Notes: generated by a model from the letters alone, not told the origin. A DNA stretch of 64,000 bases from Acidimicrobiia bacterium (GCA_041676705.1 JBAYRL010000004.1:183415-247414), one strand, 5' to 3'; positions 23,907-32,919 are shown, numbered from the stretch's first letter. Program-made: numbers and translations.

Positions 23907-25346
23907 TTAGTGCAACGCCCGACCAGTTAGGGTGTGCAACGTTTCGCCGAACGCCTCACTAAGCGTGGGGTGGGGTTGGATGAAGGCCGCCGCTTCATCG
24001 GCTGTTGCTTCCCAGTTAACCGACAGATAGGCCTGACCCAACTGTTCGGTTGCCCATGGGCCCGCAATATGAACCCCCAAAATCTGCCCGGCGCTGCCAT
24101 CGGGTAGGCGTTCAGCGATGATCTTCACCAAGCCTTCAGTGTCACCAATGATCATCGCTCGTCCGTTACCCGCGAAACGCTGCTTCGAGACCTTCACTTC
24201 AAAACCAGCTTCTTTGGCCGACTCTTCGCTGTGGCCCGCTGAAGCGACCTCGGGATGGCAATAAATGCCCAGTGGAATACGGCCGTAATCGATTGGTTGA
24301 GGGTCTTCGCCCAAAATATCTCGAATTGCCACCATGCCTTCGGCAAATGCCACGTGAGCCAACTGCGGGGTGGCAATAACATCACCTACCGCCCACACGC
24401 CCGGCACCGCGGTGCGGCAGTTTTCATCAACCTCGATAAAGCCACGCTCGGAAACGCCCACCCCGGTGGCGTCCAAACCCAAACCTTCAGTTAGCGGTTG
24501 ACGCCCAACCGACACCACCACCATCGAAACGTCGATGCTTTCACCCTCACCAAAGTTAACCAGGGTGCCATTTTCGTGCGGGTAATGACCATGTACCGGC
24601 ACGCCGGTTTTCACTTCAATACCACGGCGTTTGAAAGAACGCTCGACAACCTGGGCGGCGTCGCGGTCGACCCCGGGCAGAATTTTCGGCGCAGCTTCCA
24701 AAATGGTGACCTTGGTGCCCAGATCACTCATCATCGAGGCGAACTCGCACCCAATAGCGCCACCACCGATAACGACCGCCGTTTCGGGCAGCTCCCGCAG
24801 CGACAAAATTTCATCGGAGGTGAGCACAATTTCGCCGTCAACATCGAAACCGGGGATGGTGCGAGGAATCGATCCGGTAGCCAAAATAATGGCGTCGGCC
24901 GACAAGGTGACTTCACCCGAGCTACCGCCGGACACTTGCACGCTTTGGTGATCGGCGCCAAGTCGCCCCAAGCCGTCGAAGACCGTGACTTTGCGACCCT
25001 TCAACAAGCTGCTTAAGCCCGAAGTGAGATTGTTCACCACGCCTTGTTTGCGGTCTTGGGTCACCCCGAAATCAAGGCTTGGTTCGTTAACGTTCACCCC
25101 AAAATCAGCGGCGCTGGCCACGGCCCGATGTACGGCCGCCGTTTCTAACAAGGCTTTGGCCGGGATACAGCCTACGTGCAGGCAAGTGCCGCCAATTTTG
25201 CTCTTTTCGATAAGAGCGATACGCAGACCCGCAGAAGCCCCATACAGCGCTGAAGCGTAACCTCCGGGTCCACCACCAACTACGACCACATCAAAATGAG
25301 TGTCGTTTTGGTTTGTCGAATCCGTGTTCTCGGCCGTCGGGACCAC
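23907..25346 (-). CDS. lpd: Dihydrolipoamide dehydrogenase (E3)
   Basis: The 479-residue FAD enzyme reoxidises dihydrolipoyl groups of the E2 with NAD. It has the FAD loop VVVVGGGPGGYASALYGA, the redox disulfide GGTCLHVGCIP, the NAD loop VVIGGGAIGCEFASMMSDLG, and the C-terminal His-Glu pair in IQPHPTLSEAFGE. The GTG start at 25346 directly follows a GGAG ribosome site with almost no spacing, so the true start may differ by a few codons; the first ~19 residues lie outside the domain. It is the first gene of the lpd-dlaT-lipBA run, and a 9-bp dyad sits just upstream. Confidence 0.95.
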   Translation of the reverse strand: MVPTAENTDSTNQNDTHFDVVVVGGGPGGYASALYGASAGLRIALIEKSKIGGTCLHVGCIPAKALLETAAVHRAVASAADFGVNVNEPSLDFGVTQDRKQGVVNNLTSGLSSLLKGRKVTVFDGLGRLGADHQSVQVSGGSSGEVTLSADAIILATGSIPRTIPGFDVDGEIVLTSDEILSLRELPETAVVIGGGAIGCEFASMMSDLGTKVTILEAAPKILPGVDRDAAQVVERSFKRRGIEVKTGVPVHGHYPHENGTLVNFGEGESIDVSMVVVSVGRQPLTEGLGLDATGVGVSERGFIEVDENCRTAVPGVWAVGDVIATPQLAHVAFAEGMVAIRDILGEDPQPIDYGRIPLGIYCHPEVASAGHSEESAKEAGFEVKVSKQRFAGNGRAMIIGDTEGLVKIIAERLPDGSAGQILGVHIAGPWATEQLGQAYLSVNWEATADEAAAFIQPHPTLSEAFGETLHTLTGRALH

Positions 25347-25350
25347 CTCC

Positions 25351-25374
25351 AGAGTCGTATATCCCTACGACTCT
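25351..25374 (-). promoter_or_regulatory. 9-bp perfect dyad immediately upstream of lpd
   Basis: agagtcgta (25351-25359) pairs perfectly with tacgactct (25366-25374) across 6 bp. It ends next to the GGAG of lpd, so it could be an operator or an RNA hairpin that affects ribosome access to the lpd-dlaT-lipBA transcript. Confidence 0.45.
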
Positions 25375-25445
25375 ACCCCGCCGGTAACGGTGTCACCCTA
25401 TTAGCGCTGGTGATCGGCCCAAATGCATTGGGGCCGTTGTGGAAC

Positions 25446-25598
25446 TCACCGAACGAGCATGAGTTGCACGGTGAAGGCCACCAAAATAGCCACGCCACAT
25501 AGCAAGGCCGCAATGATTAGTCGTCGGGTGCTCACGACCATTAAGGCTAGGCCAAAAATGCCACGGTGACCCCACCCGAAGCCGTGAGCCAGAGGCAT
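25446..25598 (-). CDS. Possible small membrane protein
   Basis: A 50-residue frame ends in a strong single membrane helix, RRLIIAALLCGVAILVAFTV, followed by QLMLVR. The hydrophobic segment and clean stop favour a real small protein in an otherwise empty 295-bp gap between lpd and the SDR gene. The start is uncertain: ATG at 25598 has no clear ribosome site, and GTG starts exist upstream (25619) and downstream. I know no family for it. Confidence 0.4.
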   Translation of the reverse strand: MPLAHGFGWGHRGIFGLALMVVSTRRLIIAALLCGVAILVAFTVQLMLVR

Positions 25599-25641
25599 CA
25601 ACGGCTTGAGCGGCGCCACCGTAAACGTAAGTTTATTTGTG

Positions 25642-26421
25642 CTATTTGGGTTGCATACGCACGCCGCCATCCACCCGGATGACCTCGGCGTTCATGTAAT
25701 CGTTGGTGATAAGCTCGACGGCCATGGTGGCGAACTCGTCGGCGGTGCCCAAGCGGTCTGGGAACAGCACGTCGCGCTTTAGCTTTTCTTTGAAAGCGTC
25801 GGACTGCGGGCCAGAACCGTAAATTGGGGTGTCGATAAGACCAGGAGCAATGCAGTTCACCCGCACGCCTACCACGGCGAGGTCACGAGCAACCGGCAAA
25901 GTCATGCCGACCACGCCGCCCTTGGAAGCAGAATACGAGGCCTGACCAATTTGGCCATCAAACGCCGCAACCGAAGCCACCGTTACAATCGCGCCTCGCG
26001 AACCAGAGGCATCAACCGGTTCGGTCTGGCTCATTGCGGTGGCCGCCAAACGAACACAGTTGAAAGTACCGATCAGGTTCACATTCACAACCTTGGCGAA
26101 ATACTCGAGATTGTGAGCTGATTCGTAGCTGCCGTCGCGACCAATAGTGCGACTGCCGCCACCGATACCAGCAGCGGTAACCAGTGAACGCAGTGGGCCG
26201 AGTTCCTTGGCGGCTTCAACAGCGGCGATGATTTCGTCGGTGTTGGTAACGTCGGCCTGCACAAAAACACCGTTCAATTCTTTGGCAACGGCTTCGCCTT
26301 TTTCGGGGTTCATGTCGACGATCACGACATGGGCGCCACGTTCGCTTAATAAACGGGCAGTAGCTTCACCAAGGCCCGAAGCGCCACCGGTGACAATTGC
26401 GGAAGTTCCTTTAAGATCCAT
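25642..26421 (-). CDS. Short-chain dehydrogenase (3-hydroxyacyl-CoA dehydrogenase-like)
   Basis: From ATG 26421 the protein is 259 residues; a start at 26448 would add nine unlikely residues ahead of the fold. It is a classical SDR: cofactor loop VTGGASGLGEATARLL, NNAG-equivalent VTAAGIGGG, catalytic Ser in VTVASVAAF and Tyr-x3-Lys in YSASKGG. An Asp at the end of strand 2 (VIVDMNPEK) favours NAD. It most resembles the type-II 3-hydroxyacyl-CoA dehydrogenase group, acting on fatty acyl-CoA, but substrate calls in SDRs are weak. It stands apart, divergent from the J-domain gene. Confidence 0.85.
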   Translation of the reverse strand: MDLKGTSAIVTGGASGLGEATARLLSERGAHVVIVDMNPEKGEAVAKELNGVFVQADVTNTDEIIAAVEAAKELGPLRSLVTAAGIGGGSRTIGRDGSYESAHNLEYFAKVVNVNLIGTFNCVRLAATAMSQTEPVDASGSRGAIVTVASVAAFDGQIGQASYSASKGGVVGMTLPVARDLAVVGVRVNCIAPGLIDTPIYGSGPQSDAFKEKLKRDVLFPDRLGTADEFATMAVELITNDYMNAEVIRVDGGVRMQPK

Positions 26422-26599
26422 GGCCGCGAGACTAGTCGGCCAGGCCAAAAACCTGTACGCCGTAGAGGCAATTAATCGGATTTAACGGGATTTCTAACCA
26501 AAGCGCCTCTACAAGCCGATATAACTATTTACGGCGACCACATGGCTAGGAACGTCAGCTGTAGCTATGGGTTCATGAAACGATCGGTGACAACACGCA

Positions 26600-27448
26600 A
26601 TGGGTCTTAGAGACTTTTTCAAAAAGAAGAATGAACCAAGTAGCGACGCCCACGATTCACCACCGATGACCGATGAAGAAAAACAGTTGTGGTGGGACCA
26701 GATCGAACCTCTAAACGTCCCGGTTGAACGCCGCTGGCGCGCCAACGAACCCCGCTACCCGTACCGACGCAAAACCGACCGCGAAGGTTTGGCGGCTATG
26801 GGCAAGAAGGCCCACACCGAGGCCGAGCCTGAACCGCTTGAACCGTGGCAGCTGTTTAGCCAAGAGCCAGGTAATGGCAGTCCGGCTAAGGGCGAAGCTT
26901 CCTATGACGATATTCACGGCGACGTTACCAACAACGGGCCCGACAACATAGCTGGCGCACAACACATAACTGGCACCCAACACGACCAGTCAGGTGGCGA
27001 GCGATTCGACCCCAAAGATATGAGCTGGGCCACCCAAATCGGTACTGACAACCTTGGCCCCACCGCCAGCAGCGCCCAATGGCAAAACACCAACTTCGAC
27101 GGGCTATTCGGAGCGCCATCTACCGATGCAACCCACCTCGACGATGGTTGGAGCACGACCTATGACCATGGCACGCATAATTCAAACGGCAATGCCGAGG
27201 GTTTTAGCTTTTCTGCTGATCTCGACACGGTTAGCGAAGGTATGCCCTGGCGAGAGTTAGGGCTTAACTCCAACGCCACTTGGCCCCAAGTCGTGGAACG
27301 TTACCGGGAGCTGGTGAAGACCCATCATCCCGACCGGCATGGCTCGAACGACCCTGAAGCCCGCAAAGCCGCCGAAGAAAAAATGGCGTCTATAAACGCT
27401 GCTTTCGATGATCTAAACGAAATCTATCGCCTGACCGACGACACCTAG
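26600..27448 (+). CDS. J-domain protein with a disordered N-terminal region
   Basis: This 282-residue protein ends in a J domain (about 212-276): PWRELGLNSNATWPQVVERY, then the HPD signature in LVKTHHPDRHG and the helix INAAFDDLNEIYRL. J domains stimulate DnaK ATPase. The remaining ~205 residues are hydrophilic and rich in Asn, Gly, Asp and His, with no membrane segment, except for a basic N-terminus (MGLRDFFKKKN) and a conserved-looking WWDQIEPLNVPVERRWRANE block at about 31-50. It is unlike DnaJ, as there is no zinc finger or Gly/Phe region. It may recruit DnaK to a specific partner. The gene is alone and converges on the RNase H gene. Confidence 0.8.
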   Translation: MGLRDFFKKKNEPSSDAHDSPPMTDEEKQLWWDQIEPLNVPVERRWRANEPRYPYRRKTDREGLAAMGKKAHTEAEPEPLEPWQLFSQEPGNGSPAKGEASYDDIHGDVTNNGPDNIAGAQHITGTQHDQSGGERFDPKDMSWATQIGTDNLGPTASSAQWQNTNFDGLFGAPSTDATHLDDGWSTTYDHGTHNSNGNAEGFSFSADLDTVSEGMPWRELGLNSNATWPQVVERYRELVKTHHPDRHGSNDPEARKAAEEKMASINAAFDDLNEIYRLTDDT

Positions 27449-27498
27449 GCCTGGTTAGGGTTGCGTTCTGATTAGGGTTGTGGCCTGGTTAGGGTTGC
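27448..27498. repeat. Tandem repeat of 17 bp, three units, overlapping the rnhA 3' end
   Basis: Units begin at 27448, 27465 and 27482. The first and third share ggcctggttagggttgc exactly; the middle one differs at a few bases. The repeat starts at the J-domain gene stop and runs through the rnhA stop codon (27489-27491), so it occupies the whole convergent junction. Confidence 0.7.
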
Positions 27499-28553
27499 AT
27501 CAGGTCAGGGTCGATAATCCAAACCTCATCGCCCAAATGGTCTTCTAGCGAGACTGCTAAACGCCGAAAGACTGGCAGTTCCTGTCGCCACACCAAAATG
27601 GCCGAGGCCACATTGCGCACCAGCCAGCCATCACGCCGCGCCAAGGAAGCACTAACGGCGGCATTATCGCCTGGCACTTTACGCTCCAAAGTGACTACCT
27701 CATCAGCTGCCGCGCACAGTGATTCGAAACGGTTTCGTTGTGGTGCGGGCCAATGACGGTCGGGATTCGGGAAAGGCAAGACCACCACCAACGCCAACCC
27801 CAAAGCCACCGCCGCTTCCGCCGCCAGCATCTCTGCACCTAGGCGCAAACCAGAAACAACCACCAGCGACGAATCCATCTCGGCTTTAGCCGCTAACACC
27901 GAACGAAGCTGGCGAGCCACATAGTCACTGGTCGGGTTCTGCTCGTATCCGCCCAGCTCTGGCGGACGGTGGCCCAACACCACCACCCCATGGGTCGCAA
28001 TATCGAGCTTTGGTAACCGACGGTCTTTACGCACGCCAGCCATAGCCGCGCCAACCGGATTCGGGGTATCGGCGGGCAAGCGAGAAACGTCGGGCAGCGT
28101 GGTGCCTTCCCCACCTTTTTGGCTCTGGGCCGCCGCCACCGCCAAGGCATCGACCAAATCGTTCATCGGGTCGCCACTGTGACCTTTCACCCAACGAAAC
28201 GTCACGTTGTCGCGCTGACGAACCAATTCAACGAAAGGTTCCCACAAGTCGCGGTTAGCTACCGGCTCGCGTTTTGAGTTGAGCCAGTTTCGCTTAATCC
28301 AACCCTCCCACCAACGATCTCGAAAGCAATTAACCACGTAGGTGGAATCAGAAACTATCTCCAGCGGACCGTCTGCCGAACGTACCGCATCGAAAGCGGC
28401 CATTATCTCCATGCGCTGGTTAGTAGTATGTGGTTCAGCACCACTGGCCCAAGCGCCATCTTCTCTGGCCCAGGCCCAACCGCCCGGACCAGGGTTTCCA
28501 GAACATGCACCATCGGTATAAACAACAAGTACCACCTCGTGAGCTTTACACAT
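27489..28553 (-). CDS. rnhA: RNase HI fused to a SLOG (YpsA-like) domain
   Basis: The first ~150 of 354 residues form RNase HI: YTDGACSGNPGPGGWAW with Asp14, Glu49 (QRMEI), Asp69 (IVSDS), and His125 with Asp135 (GHSGDPMNDLVD). These are the residues that cut RNA in RNA-DNA hybrids. After a linker, about 185-300 form a Rossmann-like SLOG domain of the YpsA type: VVLGHRPPELGGYEQNP, SGLRLGAEMLAAEAAVALG and LPFPNPDRHWPAPQRNR. SLOG domains bind nucleotide-derived ligands or process them. The tail of about 55 residues is unassigned. The start at 28553 gives seven residues before the fold; a later GTG is possible. It is divergent from aceE. Confidence 0.85.
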   Translation of the reverse strand: MCKAHEVVLVVYTDGACSGNPGPGGWAWAREDGAWASGAEPHTTNQRMEIMAAFDAVRSADGPLEIVSDSTYVVNCFRDRWWEGWIKRNWLNSKREPVANRDLWEPFVELVRQRDNVTFRWVKGHSGDPMNDLVDALAVAAAQSQKGGEGTTLPDVSRLPADTPNPVGAAMAGVRKDRRLPKLDIATHGVVVLGHRPPELGGYEQNPTSDYVARQLRSVLAAKAEMDSSLVVVSGLRLGAEMLAAEAAVALGLALVVVLPFPNPDRHWPAPQRNRFESLCAAADEVVTLERKVPGDNAAVSASLARRDGWLVRNVASAILVWRQELPVFRRLAVSLEDHLGDEVWIIDPDLMQP

Positions 28554-28635
28554 TCGTGTAGCAACAGTGCGAAAGCTCGCCTATACAAGAATTAGAAGTT
28601 TCATTCACATAAGCCGTTAGAGAGCACACAAAAAC

Positions 28636-31380
28636 ATGATGATCGACGGTTTTATCCGACAGCTCCCCGACATCGACCCTGAAGAAACCCAAGAGTGGTT
28701 GACGTCGCTGGAATCGGTCGTTTCAAGCCTCGGCCCCGACCGGGCCCGATTCTTACTGTCGAAGCTGATGATTCGCGCCCGCGAACTTCGTGTTGGCATA
28801 CCAGCTTCGATTTCCACCCCCTACATCAACACCATTCCACCCGAAAACGAACCCTGGTTCCCCGGCGACGAATACATTGAACGTCGAATTCGGTCGTTCA
28901 TTCGCTGGAACGCAGCCGTGATGGTGGTTAAAGCCAACGACCTTTCCCATGGCATTGGCGGCCACCTTTCCACTTTTGCGTCTTCAGCGGCCCTGACCGA
29001 AGTTGGGTTTAACCATTTCTTCCACGGTCGCGACACCGGAACTAGTGGCGACCAGGTTTACTTCCAAGGCCACGGTTCGCCCGGAATTTATGCCCGTGCT
29101 TTTCTAGAAGGTCGCTTCAGCGAAGAACAACTCGACAATTTCCGCCGAGAAATCGGCCGCGATGGCCTCTCCAGCTATCCACATCCCCGTTTAATGCCCG
29201 ATTTTTGGGAATTCCCCACAGTTTCGATGGGTCTGGGACCGATCACTTCGGTGTACGCCGCACGGTTCAACCGTTACCTAGAGAACCGTGAGATTCACGA
29301 CACCTCTCAAAGCCGTATCTGGGCCTTTTTAGGTGACGGGGAAATGGACGAACCCGAAACTCTAAGCGGAATTTCGCTGGCCGCTCGCGAACACTTAGAC
29401 AACCTGACCTGGGTTGTTAACTGCAACCTGCAACGCCTTGATGGCCCGGTACGCGGCAACGGCAAAATTATTCAAGAACTCGAAGCGCTGTTTCGAGGTG
29501 CTGGTTGGAACGTGATCAAGGTCGTATGGGGCTCGAAATGGGATGAGCTGCTGGCTAAAGATACCGACGGCGTGTTGGTCAACAAGATGAACACCACCGT
29601 CGATGGTGATTTCCAACGTTACGCCGTACAGCCAGGCAACCTCACCCGCGAACAGTTCTTTGGGCCTGACCCTCGTTTGCGGGCCTTGGTAGAAAACCTG
29701 ACCGACGACGAGATTCAAAGTCTGCCGCGCGGTGGCCACGATTATCGCAAGCTTTATGCGGCCTACAAGACGGCGGTTGAACAAAAAGGCGCGCCGACGG
29801 TAATTCTGGCCAAGACCATTAAAGGCTGGACGCTCGGCCCCGACGTTGAAGGCCGTAACGCCACCCACCAGATTAAGAAGATGACCCAGGCTCAGCTGCG
29901 TGACCTGCGAGAACGCCTCTACCTGCAAGATTATGTGCCCGAAGAAGCTTTAGCTGAAGATGCCGAGCCGCCCTACATTGTGCTCGACCCTGATTCGGTG
30001 GAATACAAGTATTTGATGGACCGTCGCCGGGCCCTTGGCGGTTCGCTTCCCAAACGTTCGGTAGCCATACGACGTCCGCTGGCTATGCCTTCTGATGGCC
30101 CATTCGATGAGTTCTATAGCGGTTCGGGCAGCCAGGCCGTGTCTACCACCGTGGCTTTCACCCGACTGCTGCGCAACATGATGCGAGACGGTGAATTTGG
30201 ACGACGAGTAGTGCCAATCATCCCCGATGAAGGCCGCACCTTCGGAATGGATGCCCTGTTCCGAGAGTTCAAAATTTATGCCGCGACCGGACAGCATTAC
30301 GAACCGGTCGACGCTGACATGCTCTTGGCCTACATGGAAGCCCAGGACGGCCAAATAATTGAAGAAGGCATCACCGAAGCCGGTTCGATGGCCAGCTTTA
30401 TTGCCGCTGCTACCTCGTATTCGAACCACGGCGTACCCATGGTGCCCTTCTTCACCTTCTATTCCATGTTCGGCTTCCAACGAGTGGGCGACCTTATTTG
30501 GGCGGCTGCTGATGCCCACGCCCGAGGGTTCCTCTTGGGTGCCACTGCCGGACGCACCACCTTAGAAGGCGAAGGTTTGCAACACCTCGATGGGCATTCA
30601 CACGTGTTGGCTTCCACCGTGCCCAGCATGCGCGCTTACGACCCGGCTTTCGCCTATGAAACCGCAGCCATTATTCGCCACGGCATTCACGACATGTACG
30701 GCGATTCAAAGGGTGAACCTGCCACCGAAGCCAGCACTGGCAACTCGGTGATGTACTACCTCACGCTATACAACGAGAACTACGAAATGCCCGCCATGCC
30801 CGAAGGCGACGACATTGTGGCTGGGATTATTGAAGGGCTATACCGGTTCGCCCCCGGTCCAGAAGGCAAAAGCCATAACGCTACAATTTTGTTCTCGGGC
30901 ACAGCCCACACCGCAGCCCGAGAAGCAGTTGATGAGCTGGCCGAACACTACGACGTTTCGGCCGAGCTTTGGAGCGCCACTTCGTACAAACAAATGCGCG
31001 AGGAAGCGCTCGACGCTGACCGGTGGAACCGGCTGCACCCCGCCGCTGCACCTCGCCAGCCCCGAGTTACGCAACTGCTTTCTGGCCGGGGTGGCCCGGT
31101 GGTGGCCGTTACCGACTACATGAAAATGGTGCCCGACCAGATTGCCCGCTGGGTGCCACGCACGTTCTTGTCACTTGGCACCGACGGCTTCGGCCGCAGC
31201 GACAACCGAGCTTCGCTACGTCGCTTCTTTGAAGTCGACACTGCACATGTGGTCTTAGGCGTGCTGACTGGCCTGCTACGAGAAGGCACCATTGAAGCAA
31301 CGGTCGTGGAAGACGCCATTCGTCGTTACGGAATCGACCCTGAGGCCGCTAACCCAGCCCAGCTTTGGCCCGAAGGTTAA
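28636..31380 (+). CDS. aceE: Pyruvate dehydrogenase E1, homodimeric type
   Basis: The 914-residue enzyme decarboxylates pyruvate with thiamine diphosphate and passes acetyl to lipoyl-E2. Its length is normal for AceE (about 890-930). Landmarks: the start WLTSLESVVSSLG, GGHLSTFASSAALTEVGFNH (His), the thiamine diphosphate site GDGEMDEPETLSGISLA...NLQRLDGPVRGN, and the transketolase-type second domain with GITEAGSMASFIAAATSYSN. It has no E2 beside it; the E2, E3 and LipB-LipA at 20.6-25.3 kb are likely partners, as in Corynebacterium and Mycobacterium. It begins divergently from the RNase H gene across about 80 bp. Confidence 0.96.
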   Translation: MMIDGFIRQLPDIDPEETQEWLTSLESVVSSLGPDRARFLLSKLMIRARELRVGIPASISTPYINTIPPENEPWFPGDEYIERRIRSFIRWNAAVMVVKANDLSHGIGGHLSTFASSAALTEVGFNHFFHGRDTGTSGDQVYFQGHGSPGIYARAFLEGRFSEEQLDNFRREIGRDGLSSYPHPRLMPDFWEFPTVSMGLGPITSVYAARFNRYLENREIHDTSQSRIWAFLGDGEMDEPETLSGISLAAREHLDNLTWVVNCNLQRLDGPVRGNGKIIQELEALFRGAGWNVIKVVWGSKWDELLAKDTDGVLVNKMNTTVDGDFQRYAVQPGNLTREQFFGPDPRLRALVENLTDDEIQSLPRGGHDYRKLYAAYKTAVEQKGAPTVILAKTIKGWTLGPDVEGRNATHQIKKMTQAQLRDLRERLYLQDYVPEEALAEDAEPPYIVLDPDSVEYKYLMDRRRALGGSLPKRSVAIRRPLAMPSDGPFDEFYSGSGSQAVSTTVAFTRLLRNMMRDGEFGRRVVPIIPDEGRTFGMDALFREFKIYAATGQHYEPVDADMLLAYMEAQDGQIIEEGITEAGSMASFIAAATSYSNHGVPMVPFFTFYSMFGFQRVGDLIWAAADAHARGFLLGATAGRTTLEGEGLQHLDGHSHVLASTVPSMRAYDPAFAYETAAIIRHGIHDMYGDSKGEPATEASTGNSVMYYLTLYNENYEMPAMPEGDDIVAGIIEGLYRFAPGPEGKSHNATILFSGTAHTAAREAVDELAEHYDVSAELWSATSYKQMREEALDADRWNRLHPAAAPRQPRVTQLLSGRGGPVVAVTDYMKMVPDQIARWVPRTFLSLGTDGFGRSDNRASLRRFFEVDTAHVVLGVLTGLLREGTIEATVVEDAIRRYGIDPEAANPAQLWPEG

Positions 31381-31424
31381 CACCGCCGTACTTTGGTGCC
31401 GCCCTGGTCATGCTTGCCACGCAG

Positions 31425-31472
31425 CCAGGTGGCACCACAACCAAGTGGTAGCACAACCAGGTGGCACCACAC
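31425..31472. repeat. Tandem repeat of 16 bp, three units, downstream of aceE
   Basis: Units at 31425, 31441 and 31457 share ccaggtggcaccacaa, with the middle one changed at three positions. They fill most of the 138-bp gap between aceE and the HhH-GPD gene. Each unit has a small internal dyad (ggtggcacc). Confidence 0.75.
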
Positions 31473-31518
31473 TGAATTGTCGTATTTTGCAACCAAGCTA
31501 ACTATCTGAAAGAACCCC

Positions 31519-32103
31519 ATGACCTCTAGTTCCGTGTTGCCAATTACCGGGAAACCCGAAGCTGATGCCCTGTTGGCCGATGACCCCTTAGCGCTGCTAA
31601 TCGGAATGATCCTTGACCAACAAATCACCATGGAAATGGCCTTTTATGGGCCGACCAAACTAAAAGATCGCTTAGGTGACGATTTCAACGCTGAAGCCAT
31701 CAGCCATATGGATCCCGACCGATTCGAAGCCATAGCGGCTGAGAAACCGGCCATCCACCGCTTTCCATCTTCCATGGCCAAACGAATTCAATCGGTCTGC
31801 CAAATCGTGAGCGATCAATACGGCGGCGACGCGGCGCGCATCTGGCAAGACGCCACTGACGGGGAAGATCTTCGCAAACGCCTTGAGGTGTTACCCGGAT
31901 TCGGGAAAGAAAAGACCAAGATCTTCATTGCCCTGTTGGCCAAACGATTCGGACACACCTTGCCCGGCTGGGAAAAAGCTTCGGCACCATTTTCCGACAA
32001 CGAACCACGTTCGATCGCTGATGTGGCTTCCCCCGAAACGCTAGAAGCGGTGCGGGCCTGGAAGAAAGCACAAAAGGCAGCTGGCAAAACCAAGCAAGAT
32101 TAG
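31519..32103 (+). CDS. HhH-GPD family DNA-repair-like protein
   Basis: The 194-residue protein matches the uncharacterised actinobacterial HhH-GPD group (TIGR03252 type). It has DPLALLIGMILDQQITMEMAF near the N-terminus, the segment typically inserted at the base in glycosylases of this fold, and a helix-hairpin-helix LEVLPGFGKEKTKIFIALLA at about 120-140. The usual catalytic Asp after the hairpin is not obvious, and there is no iron-sulfur cysteine set. So whether it cuts bases is unknown. The C-terminus is basic (KKAQKAAGKTKQD). It has the ribosome site gaaag about 10 bp from the ATG. It converges with the hydrolase-like gene. Confidence 0.8.
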   Translation: MTSSSVLPITGKPEADALLADDPLALLIGMILDQQITMEMAFYGPTKLKDRLGDDFNAEAISHMDPDRFEAIAAEKPAIHRFPSSMAKRIQSVCQIVSDQYGGDAARIWQDATDGEDLRKRLEVLPGFGKEKTKIFIALLAKRFGHTLPGWEKASAPFSDNEPRSIADVASPETLEAVRAWKKAQKAAGKTKQD

Positions 32104-32133
32104 CTTGAGATGTTAGATTAGCTGGTCGGCAAG

Positions 32134-32919
32134 TTAGCCAGTCTGATTGTTGGTGGGCGGACGATAACGATGGCGTTGGCGATCGAGCCAACCAAGCAAC
32201 ACCGCGATGGCACGTGGGTCGTGGCGCAACTGGTGCCCCGCCCCGGTAATAATGCGAAGATCGGCATGACCGTGGGCGTCGTCCATCACCCGGGCATCGA
32301 ACACAGGCACCGAATCGTCATCGGCGCCGTGCAAGATAAGCAGCGGTCGTGGTGCCATCTCGGAAGCACACGCCACCGCCCGGATCTCCCGCAGCTCGCG
32401 AGACCACTGCTCGAAAGATTCGGGGAACTTTGGATCAGATATGGCCTTTTGGGCACGTGCGTGATCGAACAACCGGCGAGGATGGCCCGCCCAGTCGTCG
32501 AAGTCGGCCGGTGCTCCGAGAGCTGCTACGCCCAACACCCCGGAATCGGATGCGGCCGCACAAATAGACAATGCCCCGCCAGTGCCAAAGCCAACCGCCC
32601 AAACCCGATCGACCAGCGGATGGTTCCTCACCTCGGCAATGGCCCCACGGGTGTCTCGCAGCCATCCCGCTAGAGAAAAGTTCCCTTCCGAAGCGCCGCA
32701 ACCCCGGTAGGTGAAACACAGCGCCACCCAGCCCATTTCGTTGGCCAGGCGATCAGCCAACTCTGGAAATGTTCGCGCCGCGTTAGCACCACCACCGATC
32801 CCGGCGGGAAACCCATGACAAATTACAACGCCTGGCAAGTTGGAGCCAGTGGCATCCTCGGGGACAGCCAAATGCCCCACCAGTTCGTTGCCGTCAACGT
32901 TAAAGCGATATTCGCTCAA
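32134..32919 (-). CDS. Alpha/beta-hydrolase fold protein lacking the Ser nucleophile
   Basis: The 261-residue protein has the alpha/beta-hydrolase layout: the oxyanion-hole segment VVICHGFPAG, a nucleophile elbow, an Asp (LILHGADDDSVPV) and a late His (ITGAGHQLRHDP). The elbow reads AVGFGTGGALSI, so the position normally held by Ser in GxSxG is Gly. The Asp and His remain. Unless the Thr next to it takes the role, it would be a non-hydrolytic fold member, such as a binding or scaffold protein. It begins in a 4-bp overlap with the small gene at 32916, so the two are co-translated. Confidence 0.8.
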   Translation of the reverse strand: MSEYRFNVDGNELVGHLAVPEDATGSNLPGVVICHGFPAGIGGGANAARTFPELADRLANEMGWVALCFTYRGCGASEGNFSLAGWLRDTRGAIAEVRNHPLVDRVWAVGFGTGGALSICAAASDSGVLGVAALGAPADFDDWAGHPRRLFDHARAQKAISDPKFPESFEQWSRELREIRAVACASEMAPRPLLILHGADDDSVPVFDARVMDDAHGHADLRIITGAGHQLRHDPRAIAVLLGWLDRQRHRYRPPTNNQTG

